A stretch of 64,000 nt of DNA from Nocardiopsis_C rhodophaea (GTDB lineage: Bacteria > Actinomycetota > Actinomycetes > Streptosporangiales > Streptosporangiaceae): assembly GCF_039530945.1 (NCBI RefSeq), contig NZ_BAAAPC010000003.1:1-64000 (forward strand), given 5' to 3'. Under the pieces are notes generated by a model. The model did no database searches. It was not told the origin of the DNA and saw only the letters and a list, made by a program, of their open reading frames with translations. Each line of letters starts with the position of its first letter. Position 1 is the first letter of the stretch. Of this stretch, positions 35,392-45,100 are shown piece after piece. Both the position numbers and the translations under genes were made by a program.

Positions 35392-36627
35392 TTGCTCCCC
35401 CGGCTCCGGTTCCCCACCGCTTTGGCAGCGACCGCTCTGCTCACCCTGTCGGCGGTGTCCGCCGCGCCCGCAGCGGCGGACACCGCCAGGAAGACGGAAC
35501 ATTCAAGCGTCCGGTTCGCCACGTTCAACGCGTCACTGCACCGCTCGGCCGAGGGCGAGCTGATCGAGGACCTCTCGACCGGCGACGACGGGCAGGCGCG
35601 GGCGGTCGCGGAGGTCATCCAGCGCAACCGTCCCGATGTGCTGCTGGTCAACGAGTTCGACCACGACGCCGAGGGGCGCGCCGCCGCCCTGTTCCAGGAG
35701 AACTACCTGGCCGTCGGTCAGAACGGCGCCGAGCCGATCACCTACCCCTACCGCTACACCGCGCCGAGCAACACCGGTATCGCCTCCGGGTTCGACCTGG
35801 ACAACAACGGCGAGGCCGTCACCGAACCCGGCGCCCCCGGCTACGGCGGGGACGCCTTCGGGTTCGGCCAGTACCCGGGCCAGTACGGGATGGTCGTCTA
35901 CTCCGCCTACCCCATCGACACCAGTGCCGCGCGCACGTTCCAGGAGTTCCGGTGGGCGGACATGCCCGGGGCGCTGCTGCCGAGGGACCCGGAGACCGGC
36001 GAGAGCTTCTACTCCGATGAGGAGCTGGAGGTGGTGCGGCTGTCGTCGAAGAGCCACTGGGACCTGCCGGTGCGCGTCGGGCGGGGGAGAACGGTGCACC
36101 TGCTCGCGTCGCACCCGACGCCGCCCGCCTTCGACGGGCCGGAGCGGCGCAATGTTCTACGGAACAGCGATGAGATCAGGTTCTGGGCCGACTACGTGAC
36201 CCCACGCAGGGGCGGGTACATCTACGACGACGAGGGCGCACGCGGCGGGCTGCGGCCCGGGGCGCGGTTCGTCATCGCCGGTGATCTGAACGCCGACCCG
36301 AAGGACAGCGGCGGGCCCGAGGGAGGCATCCGGGGGCTGCTGGACGCTCCGCTCGTCAACGGCAGGGTCGCGCCGACCAGCGCGGGCGGGGTGGAGGCCG
36401 CCGAGCGGCAGGGCGGCGCCAACGCCGACCACCGCGGCGATCCCGCCCGCGACACCGCCGATTTCCGCGACGACGCACCGGGCAACCTGCGCGTCGACTA
36501 CGTCCTGCCGTCACGCGGGCTCCCGGTGCGCGGTACCGCCGTCTACTGGCCGACCACCGACGACCCGATGTCGCGGGTGACCAGCGCCGCGTCGGACCAC
36601 CGGCTGGTGTGGTTGGATATCCGCTGA
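35392..36627 (+). CDS. Secreted endonuclease/exonuclease/phosphatase-family protein
   Basis: The 411-residue product has a Sec signal (FPTALAATALLTLSAVSAAPAAA, cleavage probably after AAA near residue 29). The EEP fold then shows its N-terminal Asn motif RFATFNASLHR, the metal Glu in VLLVNEFDHD, GDLNADPKD, and the final Asp-His in SDHRLVWLDI. It could cleave DNA, a phosphodiester or a phosphorylated lipid outside the cell; the substrate is unknown. The start is a TTG at 35392 with GAAAGG upstream. It converges on the chorismate mutase gene. Confidence 0.9.
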   Translation: MLPRLRFPTALAATALLTLSAVSAAPAAADTARKTEHSSVRFATFNASLHRSAEGELIEDLSTGDDGQARAVAEVIQRNRPDVLLVNEFDHDAEGRAAALFQENYLAVGQNGAEPITYPYRYTAPSNTGIASGFDLDNNGEAVTEPGAPGYGGDAFGFGQYPGQYGMVVYSAYPIDTSAARTFQEFRWADMPGALLPRDPETGESFYSDEELEVVRLSSKSHWDLPVRVGRGRTVHLLASHPTPPAFDGPERRNVLRNSDEIRFWADYVTPRRGGYIYDDEGARGGLRPGARFVIAGDLNADPKDSGGPEGGIRGLLDAPLVNGRVAPTSAGGVEAAERQGGANADHRGDPARDTADFRDDAPGNLRVDYVLPSRGLPVRGTAVYWPTTDDPMSRVTSAASDHRLVWLDIR

Positions 36628-36683
36628 GCCGCCGCGGGCTCCCCTCCGGCCCGGAGGACCGGGGCGGGGGCGCATGCGGCGGG

Positions 36684-36989
36684 TCAGTGTTGTTGTGCCG
36701 AGCGGCCGTGCGCGGCCTCGGCCTCGGCGGCGTCCAGTCCGGCCTCGATCACCTCGGACATGATGCGGGCGAGCCGCGCCGCCCCTAGTCGGGGCGCGTG
36801 CGCGGCCATGGCGGCTACGAGGGCCTGTTCGCGCTTCGGGTCGCGGCCGGCGAAGCCGCCGACGGGCTTGAGCCGCTGGACGCGGGCGGCGAGCAGGGCG
36901 CGGCGTTCCAGTAGGCGCGCGAGTTCCGCGTCGACCTCGTCGATGCGGCCGCGGAGGTCGTCGATGGTGGCGGTGGCGCTTTCGGTCAT
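36684..36989 (-). CDS. aroQ: Chorismate mutase, AroQ type
   Basis: The 101-residue all-helical mutase converts chorismate to prephenate, the branch to Phe and Tyr. It has the AroQ pattern: IDDLRGRIDEVDAELARLLERRALLAARV, then a Lys/Arg segment (FAGRDPKREQALV) and the third helix, ARIMSEVIEAGL. No dehydratase or DAHP-synthase domain is fused. The ATG start lies 88 bp downstream of a Rho-independent terminator, which in turn follows a short leader ORF. This points to control by attenuation. Confidence 0.93.
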   Translation of the reverse strand: MTESATATIDDLRGRIDEVDAELARLLERRALLAARVQRLKPVGGFAGRDPKREQALVAAMAAHAPRLGAARLARIMSEVIEAGLDAAEAEAAHGRSAQQH

Positions 36990-37076
36990 GGTGTTCGTTC
37001 CTGTTGTCGCGTCGACGCGGCCGGTGGTCCGCTGGCTCGCGCGACGCGCGGGAACGGGGCGGAGCCGACCGCTGGG

Positions 37077-37116
37077 AAAAAAGAAAAAGAGCGGAAGGCG
37101 TGTGCCTTTCTCGCTC
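37077..37116 (-). terminator. Attenuator terminator upstream of chorismate mutase
   Basis: On the minus strand the stem GAGCGAGAAAGGC / GCCTTCCGCTC with a 4-base ACAC loop (37089-37116) is followed by TTTTTCTTTTTT. It is located before, not after, a gene. A perfect 9-bp repeat (37121-37129 with 37170-37178) joins the leader ORF to the base of the terminator and could form an alternative structure. Confidence 0.85.
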
Positions 37117-37144
37117 TTCAGCCGGCTCCGAACCCGTCGACCGC

Positions 37145-37216
37145 TTACGGCGTAGCGGCCGGCTGCTCTGGAGCCGGCGTGCTAAACGCGTCATAGCGGC
37201 GGGTCATGCTGTACAT
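37145..37216 (-). CDS. Leader peptide for chorismate mutase attenuation
   Basis: This is a 23-codon ORF. A second in-frame ATG at 37207, with AGGA eight bases upstream, gives a 20-residue peptide starting MTRRYDAFSTP. It holds Tyr and Phe codons close together, as expected if Tyr- or Phe-tRNA charging is sensed. It ends 29 bp before the terminator stem. Coding function is inferred from position and composition. Confidence 0.65.
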   Translation of the reverse strand: MYSMTRRYDAFSTPAPEQPAATP

Positions 37217-37379
37217 CCTAGCGTCTTCGCGGCGGCCGCGTGCGAGAGCGGCGCTCCCGTTCCCCCTCCACACACCCCAATATAACGCGTTCTCGTTTGA
37301 TGAAACCCCCTAGAAATAGGCCTTTCGAGACTTCAGACTGAAACGTGTTCTGCATGTTGACGCAGGGTTGGGAGGCCAG

Positions 37380-38816
37380 ATGCGCAAGCACGACCGGCTC
37401 TACATCGGCGGTGAGTGGGCGCGACCCGCCGGAACCGCCACGATCGACGTGGTGTCGCCGCATACCGAGGAGGTCATCGGGCGGGTCCCCGAGGGCACGC
37501 CCGCCGACATGGACCGCGCCGTGGCCGCCGCCCGCGCAGCGTTCGACCAGGGGCCCTGGCCGCGCATGGCGCCCTCCGAGCGGGCGACAGCCCTTACCCG
37601 GCTGGCCGAGCTCTATGAGGCCCGCCTCGACGAGGTCGCCGGACTGGTCACCGCCGAGATGGGCTGTCCGCTGTCCTTCTCGCAGGTCGCCCAGGCGTCG
37701 CTGCCGCAGCGCACGCTCGCCTACTTCGGCGGGCTCGCCGACGACGTCACCTGGGAGGAGACGCGCGACGGGCTGCTCGGTCCGACACGCGTCGTCCGCG
37801 AACCCGCGGGGGTGGTCGCCGCGATCACGCCCTGGAACGTCCCGCAGCTCCTCATCGTCGCCAAGCTCGCCCCGGCGCTGCTCGCCGGATGCACGGTGGT
37901 GGTCAAGCCAGCGCCGGAGACCGCGCTCGACCCTTACGTCCTCGCCGAGCTCGCCGAGGAGGCCGGACTCCCCGCGGGCGTGCTCAACATCGTCGCGGCC
38001 GACCGCGCGGTCGGGGAGCATCTCGTCACCCACCCCGGGGTGGACCATGTCGCCTTCACCGGCTCCACCGCCGCCGGGCGGCGCATCGCCACCCTGTGCG
38101 GCGAACGGCTGCGCGGGTGCAGCCTGGAACTCGGCGGGAAGTCCGCGGCGATCCTGCTGCCGGACGCCGATCTGACCGCCTATACCGGCATGCTGACGCT
38201 GACCGCGCTCCTCAACAACGGCGAGGCCTGCGTCGCCCAGGCGCGGATCCTGGCTCCGCGCGAACGCTACGCCGAGGTTGTCGACGCGCTCGCCGCGCGC
38301 CTGGCCGAGCTCTCCGTCGGCGATCCAGCGGACCCGTCCACCGACATCGGGCCGCTGGTCTCGCCCGCCCAGCGGGAGCGGGTGGAGGGTTATATCGACG
38401 TCGGCCGCGCCGAGGGCGCGCGGCTCGTCGCGGGCGGCGGCCGCCCGGCCTCCGCACAGCGGGGGTACTACGTCGAACCCACCCTCCTCGCCGACGTCGA
38501 CAACCGCATGCGCGTGGCCCGCGAGGAGATTTTCGGCCCGGTACTCACGGTGATCCCCTACGACGACGAACGCCACGCGGTCGAGCTCGCCAACGACAGC
38601 GAGTACGGCCTCGCCGGGTCGGTCTGGACCGCCGACCCGGAGCACGGCATGGCCGTCGCCCGCCGGATCCACACCGGCAGTTGCGGGGTCAACATGTACA
38701 ACATCGACGTCAACACGCCGTTCGGCGGGCGCAAGTCCAGCGGCCTGGGATACGAGTACGGGCCGGAGGGCCTGAGCGAGTACCTGGAGTTCAAGTCGAT
38801 CGCGACGCTGGGGTGA
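37380..38816 (+). CDS. Aldehyde dehydrogenase (NAD(P)-dependent)
   Basis: The 478-residue product has the ALDH landmarks in order: ITPWNVPQLLIVAK, VVVKPAPETAL, VAFTGSTAAGRRI, the general base Glu in LELGGKSA, the catalytic Cys in NNGEACVAQARIL, and EEIFGPVLTVIPYDD with the NTPFGGRKSSGLGYEYG closing motif. Gln after the Cys block replaces the more usual Gly. GGGAGG lies five bases before the ATG at 37380. The substrate cannot be told from sequence. Two hairpins follow the stop. Confidence 0.95.
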   Translation: MRKHDRLYIGGEWARPAGTATIDVVSPHTEEVIGRVPEGTPADMDRAVAAARAAFDQGPWPRMAPSERATALTRLAELYEARLDEVAGLVTAEMGCPLSFSQVAQASLPQRTLAYFGGLADDVTWEETRDGLLGPTRVVREPAGVVAAITPWNVPQLLIVAKLAPALLAGCTVVVKPAPETALDPYVLAELAEEAGLPAGVLNIVAADRAVGEHLVTHPGVDHVAFTGSTAAGRRIATLCGERLRGCSLELGGKSAAILLPDADLTAYTGMLTLTALLNNGEACVAQARILAPRERYAEVVDALAARLAELSVGDPADPSTDIGPLVSPAQRERVEGYIDVGRAEGARLVAGGGRPASAQRGYYVEPTLLADVDNRMRVAREEIFGPVLTVIPYDDERHAVELANDSEYGLAGSVWTADPEHGMAVARRIHTGSCGVNMYNIDVNTPFGGRKSSGLGYEYGPEGLSEYLEFKSIATLG

Positions 38817-38829
38817 CACCGCCCTAGGA

Positions 38830-38854
38830 GCCGCGGTCCGCGCCGGACCGCGGC
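38830..38854 (+). terminator. First hairpin after the aldehyde dehydrogenase
   Basis: A perfect 10-bp stem (38830-38839 with 38845-38854) starts 14 bp after the stop. Confidence 0.6.
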
Positions 38855-38880
38855 CCTTGCCTACCGCGCGTTACCCCTGG

Positions 38881-38914
38881 GCTGGCACGGTGTGCGCCGC
38901 CGCACCGTGCCAGC
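38881..38914 (+). terminator. Second hairpin after the aldehyde dehydrogenase
   Basis: A perfect 12-bp stem (38881-38892 with 38903-38914) around a 10-base loop insulates the conflict-system operon from the upstream gene. Confidence 0.65.
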
Positions 38915-39091
38915 GTCGTGTAGACACGCGTACGTGTCGGCGTTTACCGGCGTGACCACACTGGAAGGCTGGTAGCCGGATACATACATAGAGTATTCAG
39001 CATGACTTAGGGAACATAAAGAGCCAACCGAATTTCAACGATCCGTCGCTCGCAGCCCCCACGTACAACCGAAGAAAGAGGCCGCGCCACG

Positions 39092-40957
39092 GTGGCATCT
39101 CCTTCGACTCCCCGTTCCACCGAGGGCTCGCCCCCTCCGACCCCCCGTTCCCCAACGTGGCAGGTCAGGATCACAAACCCCGACGGCCTGGTGGCCGGAG
39201 GCGGGGTCCTCGTTCCCGGAAACAGGATTTTGACCTGCGTCCATGTCGTTAACGCCGCGCTGCGCAGAGGAAATGACCCCGCCCCGCCGGGACCCGAGGA
39301 AGCGATATCCGTCGACACCCCCCACCCTCCCGGGTACCGGCCGGTGGCCGCCTATGTCGTTGGCGACACGTGGGACGCCGAACGCGACACCACACTCCTC
39401 CGGCTCGACGAAGACCCCCGGGACTACGAGCACCCCGCCGCCTGGCTCGCCGCGCGCATGGACGAGGTCGCGGAGTCGGGCTCCCCGCGCCGCGTGGTCG
39501 TGCGCGGCTACCCCAGCGGAGTGCCCGAAGGCCTGCTGGCCACCGCGGAAGTCGTCGGCTACGGCGGCGGCATCCCCGGCCGCGCGCAGCTCAACGTCGT
39601 CGACCCGACGGTCAGTGTCGAGCAGGGGTTCAGCGGCTGCGGCGTACAGGACACCACCGACGGCTCCGTGATCGGGATCGTCACCACCGCGCGGTTCGAC
39701 GCCGCGCACCCGTACCAGAGCCGGGTCGCCTTCATGGAGCCGCTGGAATGGGTCACCGCCCTCCGCCCCCTCCTGGTCGACGAGGAGTTCGAGGCGGTCA
39801 AGACGTTCCTGTACGCCCTGCGGTTCGAGGCCGTCAGCGCCGCCTACGCCGCGGCCACCCGGCACCGGGGCCCGGAGCGCGCCGACTTCACCTCGGCGTG
39901 GGACGCGTTCGTCCGGCTGCGGCAGTACGCCCCCCGGCCCGACGGTCTCCCCTGCGAGATCGCCTACCTCGTAGAGATCGCCAAGATGGGGATCGCCGAC
40001 ACCCGTTCCCTGCACGGCTATGTGGAGAGCCGGTCCCCGTGGTACGTGCCGCGGCACGCGCTGGGCCGGATCTCGACCGAGCCGAGCACGCCCGCGCCCG
40101 CCGGCGGCACCCTCATCATCGCGGCCGAACCCATCCCCGTCGAACCCGGAACAACTCCGCGATACACCCTTTCCCACTGGCTGGACGACGGGCACAGCAT
40201 CAGCAACAGGGGATCACGCCGAATCACCGAGGACACCCTGCGCGACACGGTGCTGGAGATGGTGGTGGACGCCGAGGCCCATCTGCCCGCCTGGGATTCC
40301 CCGGACTCCGGGGAGCTGCGCCTGGAGTTCATCCTTCCCTTTCCGCTCCTTACCCAGCAAATCGCACAATGGCGTCTTCCCACCCCATTCACCGGCGAAG
40401 GCGAACGGATCGGCGCATCTTATGAAATCGTTGTCCACTCGGCCGAGAGATTTACCGAGAAACGTCTGGCCGGAGCCCGCCGCAAACTCGCCGAACGGTG
40501 GCGCGGGCTCACCGACAACGCCGAAGGATTCGTCCACCGCATCCCGCCGCGGCCGTCCTCTCCGGACGATCCCCCGCTCGCCGACCGTCTCGCCCACCCG
40601 GGGATCACCCTGTGCGCCCTGGGGTCGCCGCCGCGCGAGCGGGAGGGCACGCTGCAGCTCTACCACGCGATCGAGGCCGGACTACCTGCGATTATCTGGC
40701 TGGATGCAGCCGATGAGGATGCCACCCGAGGTTTCCACGGCCGAATAGAATCCATTACCAGCCGGAGCGGTGAGGCGATCTCCCATGACGATGTCGCCTC
40801 CCTCTCCCGCCACGTGCGTTCATGGCGCACGCGCAATACAATCGGCGGGCAGGACAACAGCGAAGGCTACGACCCCTACGACATCAACATCATTCTCGAC
40901 GATATGTCGCACATCCGACGACTCCTCCATATTGGAATCCTCTCCACGCCCGAATAA
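39092..40957 (+). CDS. Trypsin-like protease fused to VMAP-C domain (effector of a ternary conflict system)
   Basis: The 621-residue product has three parts. Residues about 25-225 are a trypsin-like serine protease with His51 (TCVHVV), Asp99 (ERDTTLLRL) and Ser181 (GFSGCGV), so the triad is complete. A helical middle region follows (EFEAVKTFLYALRFEAVSAAY). From about 350 the VMAP-C domain is recognisable by LRLEFILPFPLLTQQIAQW, then SYEIVVHSAERF and GLPAIIWL. VMAP proteins were described as partners of MoxR ATPases and vWA proteins in NTP-dependent conflict systems. There is no signal peptide, so the protease would act in the cytoplasm. It starts with GTG; the MoxR gene follows 30 bp later. 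Base composition is locally less GC-rich. Confidence 0.88.
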   Translation: MASPSTPRSTEGSPPPTPRSPTWQVRITNPDGLVAGGGVLVPGNRILTCVHVVNAALRRGNDPAPPGPEEAISVDTPHPPGYRPVAAYVVGDTWDAERDTTLLRLDEDPRDYEHPAAWLAARMDEVAESGSPRRVVVRGYPSGVPEGLLATAEVVGYGGGIPGRAQLNVVDPTVSVEQGFSGCGVQDTTDGSVIGIVTTARFDAAHPYQSRVAFMEPLEWVTALRPLLVDEEFEAVKTFLYALRFEAVSAAYAAATRHRGPERADFTSAWDAFVRLRQYAPRPDGLPCEIAYLVEIAKMGIADTRSLHGYVESRSPWYVPRHALGRISTEPSTPAPAGGTLIIAAEPIPVEPGTTPRYTLSHWLDDGHSISNRGSRRITEDTLRDTVLEMVVDAEAHLPAWDSPDSGELRLEFILPFPLLTQQIAQWRLPTPFTGEGERIGASYEIVVHSAERFTEKRLAGARRKLAERWRGLTDNAEGFVHRIPPRPSSPDDPPLADRLAHPGITLCALGSPPREREGTLQLYHAIEAGLPAIIWLDAADEDATRGFHGRIESITSRSGEAISHDDVASLSRHVRSWRTRNTIGGQDNSEGYDPYDINIILDDMSHIRRLLHIGILSTPE

Positions 40958-40987
40958 TGCGAGGTCGACGACAAGGACGGTCTGCCG

Positions 40988-42124
40988 ATGGCCTCTTCCC
41001 CGACGTCCGACCCCGGGAAATCCCCTGGTCATCATGCTCCGGGCGGCAATGGTGCCGTGCCCGAGTGGTGGATCTACCGGGGGACGGGCCGACCGGCTAC
41101 CTACGCGACGAACCTGGCGGAGCGCCTCCCCGGCCCCCCGCCGTGGCGCCGGTTCAACGGAGGCCCCGACCAGCCCGATCCGCCGAGCGACGACGAGGAG
41201 ACCGCGCGCGTGCTCGGTGTCGCGGCCGCTCTCGCCAGTCAGCCGCTGACCGACCACGAGACGGCGGTGGTCGAGGCGGTCAACACCGCGCTCCTCCTGC
41301 GCCGCCCCCTCCTGGTCACCGGGGCGCCGGGGGTCGGCAAGTCCAGCCTCGCCTACCACGTGAGCCGCGAACTGGGCCTCGGGCGCGTGCTGCGCTGGCC
41401 CATCACCAGCCGCAGCACCCTGCGGGCGGGACTGTACGAGTACGATCCCATCGCCCGCATCCACGACATCTCGGCCGACGCCGCGGCGGCACCGGACCAC
41501 CAGCCCCCGCCGGAGCGACCCATCGGCGACTATCTGAGCCTCGGCCCCCTGGGCACCGCCCTGCTTCCGCACCGGCTCCCCCGCGTCCTGGTGATCGACG
41601 AGTTCGACAAGGGCGACATCGACCTCGCCAACGACCTGCTCGACGTCCTGGAGACCGGCCGGTACCGGATACCCGAGCTCTACCGGCTCCGCTCCTCCCA
41701 GGAGTACATCGCCGTTCCCACCGACGACCCCGGACGGACGGCGACGGTGCGCGAGGGCGAGGTCCGCTGCCACGAGTTCCCGTTCATCGTGATCACCAGC
41801 AATGGCGAGCGCCCCCTGCCTCCCGCCTTCCTCCGCCGCTGCCTCCCCGTCCACCTGGAGCGCCCCTCGGAGGGACGGCTCGCCGACATCGTCTGCGCCC
41901 ACTTCATCGACCGGGAGCGCGCCCAGGACCGCCAGCTCATCCAGGATTTCCTCCGCCGAAGCCAGGACGTCAACGGGCTGTCGATCGATCAGCTACTGAA
42001 CTCGGTCCATCTCGTTAGTTCCGATGTCCGCGCCCATGCAACATCCTTGGATCCGAACGCCTGGAACCGGATATTGAACCTGGTCTGGCGCCGTCTGACG
42101 GAAACGGAGGCGGGCCTCGAGTGA
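40988..42124 (+). CDS. MoxR-family AAA+ ATPase of the VMAP ternary system
   Basis: The 378-residue AAA+ protein has Walker A GAPGVGKSS near residue 112, Walker B RVLVIDEFDKGD near 200, sensor 1 IVITSNGERPLPP near 265 and an arginine finger pair in AFLRRCLPVHL. SRSTLRAGLYEYDPIARIHD after Walker A is the region where MoxR proteins contact partners. MoxR ATPases act as chaperones with vWA proteins. Its stop overlaps the GTG of the vWA gene (GTGA), so the two are made together. The predicted role is an NTP-dependent switch or checkpoint that licenses the trypsin-VMAP effector. Confidence 0.9.
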   Translation: MASSPTSDPGKSPGHHAPGGNGAVPEWWIYRGTGRPATYATNLAERLPGPPPWRRFNGGPDQPDPPSDDEETARVLGVAAALASQPLTDHETAVVEAVNTALLLRRPLLVTGAPGVGKSSLAYHVSRELGLGRVLRWPITSRSTLRAGLYEYDPIARIHDISADAAAAPDHQPPPERPIGDYLSLGPLGTALLPHRLPRVLVIDEFDKGDIDLANDLLDVLETGRYRIPELYRLRSSQEYIAVPTDDPGRTATVREGEVRCHEFPFIVITSNGERPLPPAFLRRCLPVHLERPSEGRLADIVCAHFIDRERAQDRQLIQDFLRRSQDVNGLSIDQLLNSVHLVSSDVRAHATSLDPNAWNRILNLVWRRLTETEAGLE

Positions 42125-45100
42125 CCGGGAGCAGGGATCGCGACCGGCCGGAGGCCGAGGGGTCGGCAGCATCGCCCGCCCCAGGTGAGTCATTTCCGCA
42201 GTTCACCGTCTCCGTGCCCACGTGGTGGGAAGTCGGCGACGCGCTGTGGCTCGCCGCCCACCGCTACCACGCGCCGGATCCGCCCGACACCGACCCGGAC
42301 GAGGCCTTCGACCAATCGGGTGACCAGGCCCGCGTCGAACCCCCCGACGACAAGCCTGACGGCTCCTCCTCCGAGGCGCTATCAGAGGAAGGGGACGGGG
42401 CAGCGACACCACCGGCGGAGGATGCGCCCGACGCGTTCCCCGAGCCTCCGGCGCACCTCGCCGACTCCGACGCGGACCCCGAGCGCCCCGGCGGTGCGGC
42501 GGACTCCGCGCCACCCCCGGGGCGTCCTCATGGGACCCTCGGCGCGGCCCCCGAGCGGTCGGGCGGCCCACTGATCCCCGAGCGCGTAGCGATGGTCCGC
42601 GCGCTGCGGTGGTTCCGGCGCCACCGCGAGGCCGACGGCGGCACGCTGCTGGACGAGGACGCCACCGCGGCCCGCTACGCCGAGCGGTCGCTGGCCCGCC
42701 GCGGCTCGCGGTGCGCGCAGCCCGCACCGCTGCTGCCGGAGTTCCGTCCCGACCGGGAGGTCGCCGATGGTCTGACCCTGCTGATCGACGACAGTCTGTC
42801 CATGGTCGTCCAGGAGCCGCTCGTTCGGGAGTTCATCGGGCTGCTGACCCCTTTGAAGGTGTTCCGCCGGGTCCGCGTCCTCTACTTCGACTCCGGCAAG
42901 GCGCACATGGACGACCTCCCCCTGCGGACGAGCGGGGGCCCCGCGCCGGACCCCGCCCGCCTCGTCAACGGCCGCTCCCCCGACTCCCGCATCCTGCTGG
43001 TGCTCACCGACGGCGTCGGCGACGGCTGGCACACCGGAGCGATCGACACGTGGCTCGCCCGCTGGGGTGCGAAGGGGCCGGTGGGCGTGGCCCACCTGCT
43101 CGACCGGGCGGTGTGGCCGTCGACCGGCATGGCTCCGGAGCGCGTCACGCTGCAGGCGCCGTGGTCGGCCGGTGACGCGCTGGCTCCTAACGCCTCCTAC
43201 CGGACCCGTCCGTTCTCCTCGTGGCCGCCCGCGGAGGTCGACCCCCCGCAGGACGACTCGGTCCCCATCCCGGTCTTCCCCCTGGAGGCCGGCGAGATCG
43301 GGCGCTGGGCCCGCTTCGTCACGCGCCGCCAGAGCCGGCCGGAGTATCCGGCGACCGCGCTGATGACCCGCCCGGACCTCGCGGAACCCAGCGAGACCGA
43401 CGACGCGTGGGGCATCGGTCCGCTCCCGGCCCCGGCGGCCGAGGGGGTGGAGGCCCCACAGGACCTCGCCGCCCACCGCCGCGTCGAGACCTTCCGGGCC
43501 ATCGCCTCACCGGCCGCGTTCCGGCTGGCGGTGCACCTGGCGGCGGTCCCGCTCAACCTGTCGACGATCCGGCTGATCCAGGAGCGGTTCGACCCCCGGG
43601 CACGCCCCTCCGACCTCACGGAGGTGCTGTGCTCGGGTCTGATCCACCGCAGCGAGGACGCCCCCTCCATCGACCGCGGCGACCGGGTGACCCTCGAATT
43701 CCACCCCGGTGTGCGGGAGCTGCTCCTGGCGGTGGGAGGGCAGCGGCACGAGATCCAGGAGCTCCTCACCGCGATCGCCGGGCACTACCGGACCACCATC
43801 CCGTGGTTCGCCGACCTGGAGCTCCTGTTGCTGGGCGACGCCCCCGACCTCCGGTTACCCGCGGTGTCCGCGGACACGGCCCCGTTCGCCCACGCTGTCT
43901 ACGCGGCGATGCGGGCGCTGCCCGGGCCGATTCGGCGGGCCGCTGACGAGTGGATCGGCCCTCCGGCAGCGACAGGCGCCCCGTACACCGCGGACCCATC
44001 CACACTGGCCGGGTTCGGCCACGCCGAACCCGGATACGACGACGCGAGTCGTGAAACGCTAAAGGGCAGAGACGTGAACCTCGACGAGTTCCAGACGACC
44101 GCCCCTCCCGCGCAGCCCCAGCGGGCAGGGCTGGTCCCACCTGTGCCCGACGGAGACAGCATGCACATGGCCCAGCAGACGGTTCCGCGGGGGCAGCACA
44201 GCCGCCCGGCCGTATGGGGGCAGGTCCCGCCGCGCAACATGAGCTTCGTCGGCCGCGAGGCGCTGCTGGCCGAGTTGGGGCGGCGGCTGCAGGAGGGCAC
44301 CGCCATGGTGCTGCCGCAGACCGTCCCACAGGCGCTCCAGGGCATGGGCGGCGTCGGCAAGACACAGCTGGCCACGGAGTACGCCTGGCGCCACCGGTCC
44401 GACTACGACCTGGTGTGGTGGATCCCCTCCGACACCCCGGCCCAGGTACAGCAGTCACTGATCGAGCTCGCGCCGAAGCTGGGGATCGGCACGGTCGGCG
44501 ACCCCGCGGCCACGGTCCGCACCGTGTTGGAGGCGCTGCGCGCGGGCCGTCCGGTGAGCGACTGGCTGCTGGTCTACGACAACGCCACCGCGCCCGCCGA
44601 TATCCGCCCGCTGATCCCCACCGGCGGGCCGGGGCACGTTGTGGTCACCTCCCGGTCACCCGAGTGGCGCACCGCGGGCGGCAACCTGCTGCAGGTCGAC
44701 ACCTTCGAGCGTGACGAGAGCACCGAGCTGCTGCTCAAGCGCGGCCCGGAGGCGCTCACCGCCGAGGAGGCGGACCGCATCGCCGAGCGGCTCGGCGACT
44801 TGCCACTGGCCGTAGAGCAGACCGCGGTGTGGCTGTACGAGACGCTGATGCCGGCCGAGGAGTGGCTGGAGCTCTTCGATGTGAAGGCCGACCAGCTGCT
44901 GGCCAACGTGGCGCCGAGCCCGGACTACCCCTGGTCGGTCGCGGCGACGATGAACATGACGCTGGAGCGCCTGCGGGAGTCCAACCCCGGCGCGCTGCAG
45001 CTGCTGCAGGTCTGCGCGTTCCTGGCCCCGCAGCCGATCCCGCGTCGGCTGTTCAACGGCGCGCGCAACGTCGAGGCCCCGGAGTTCCTGGCCGAGATCC

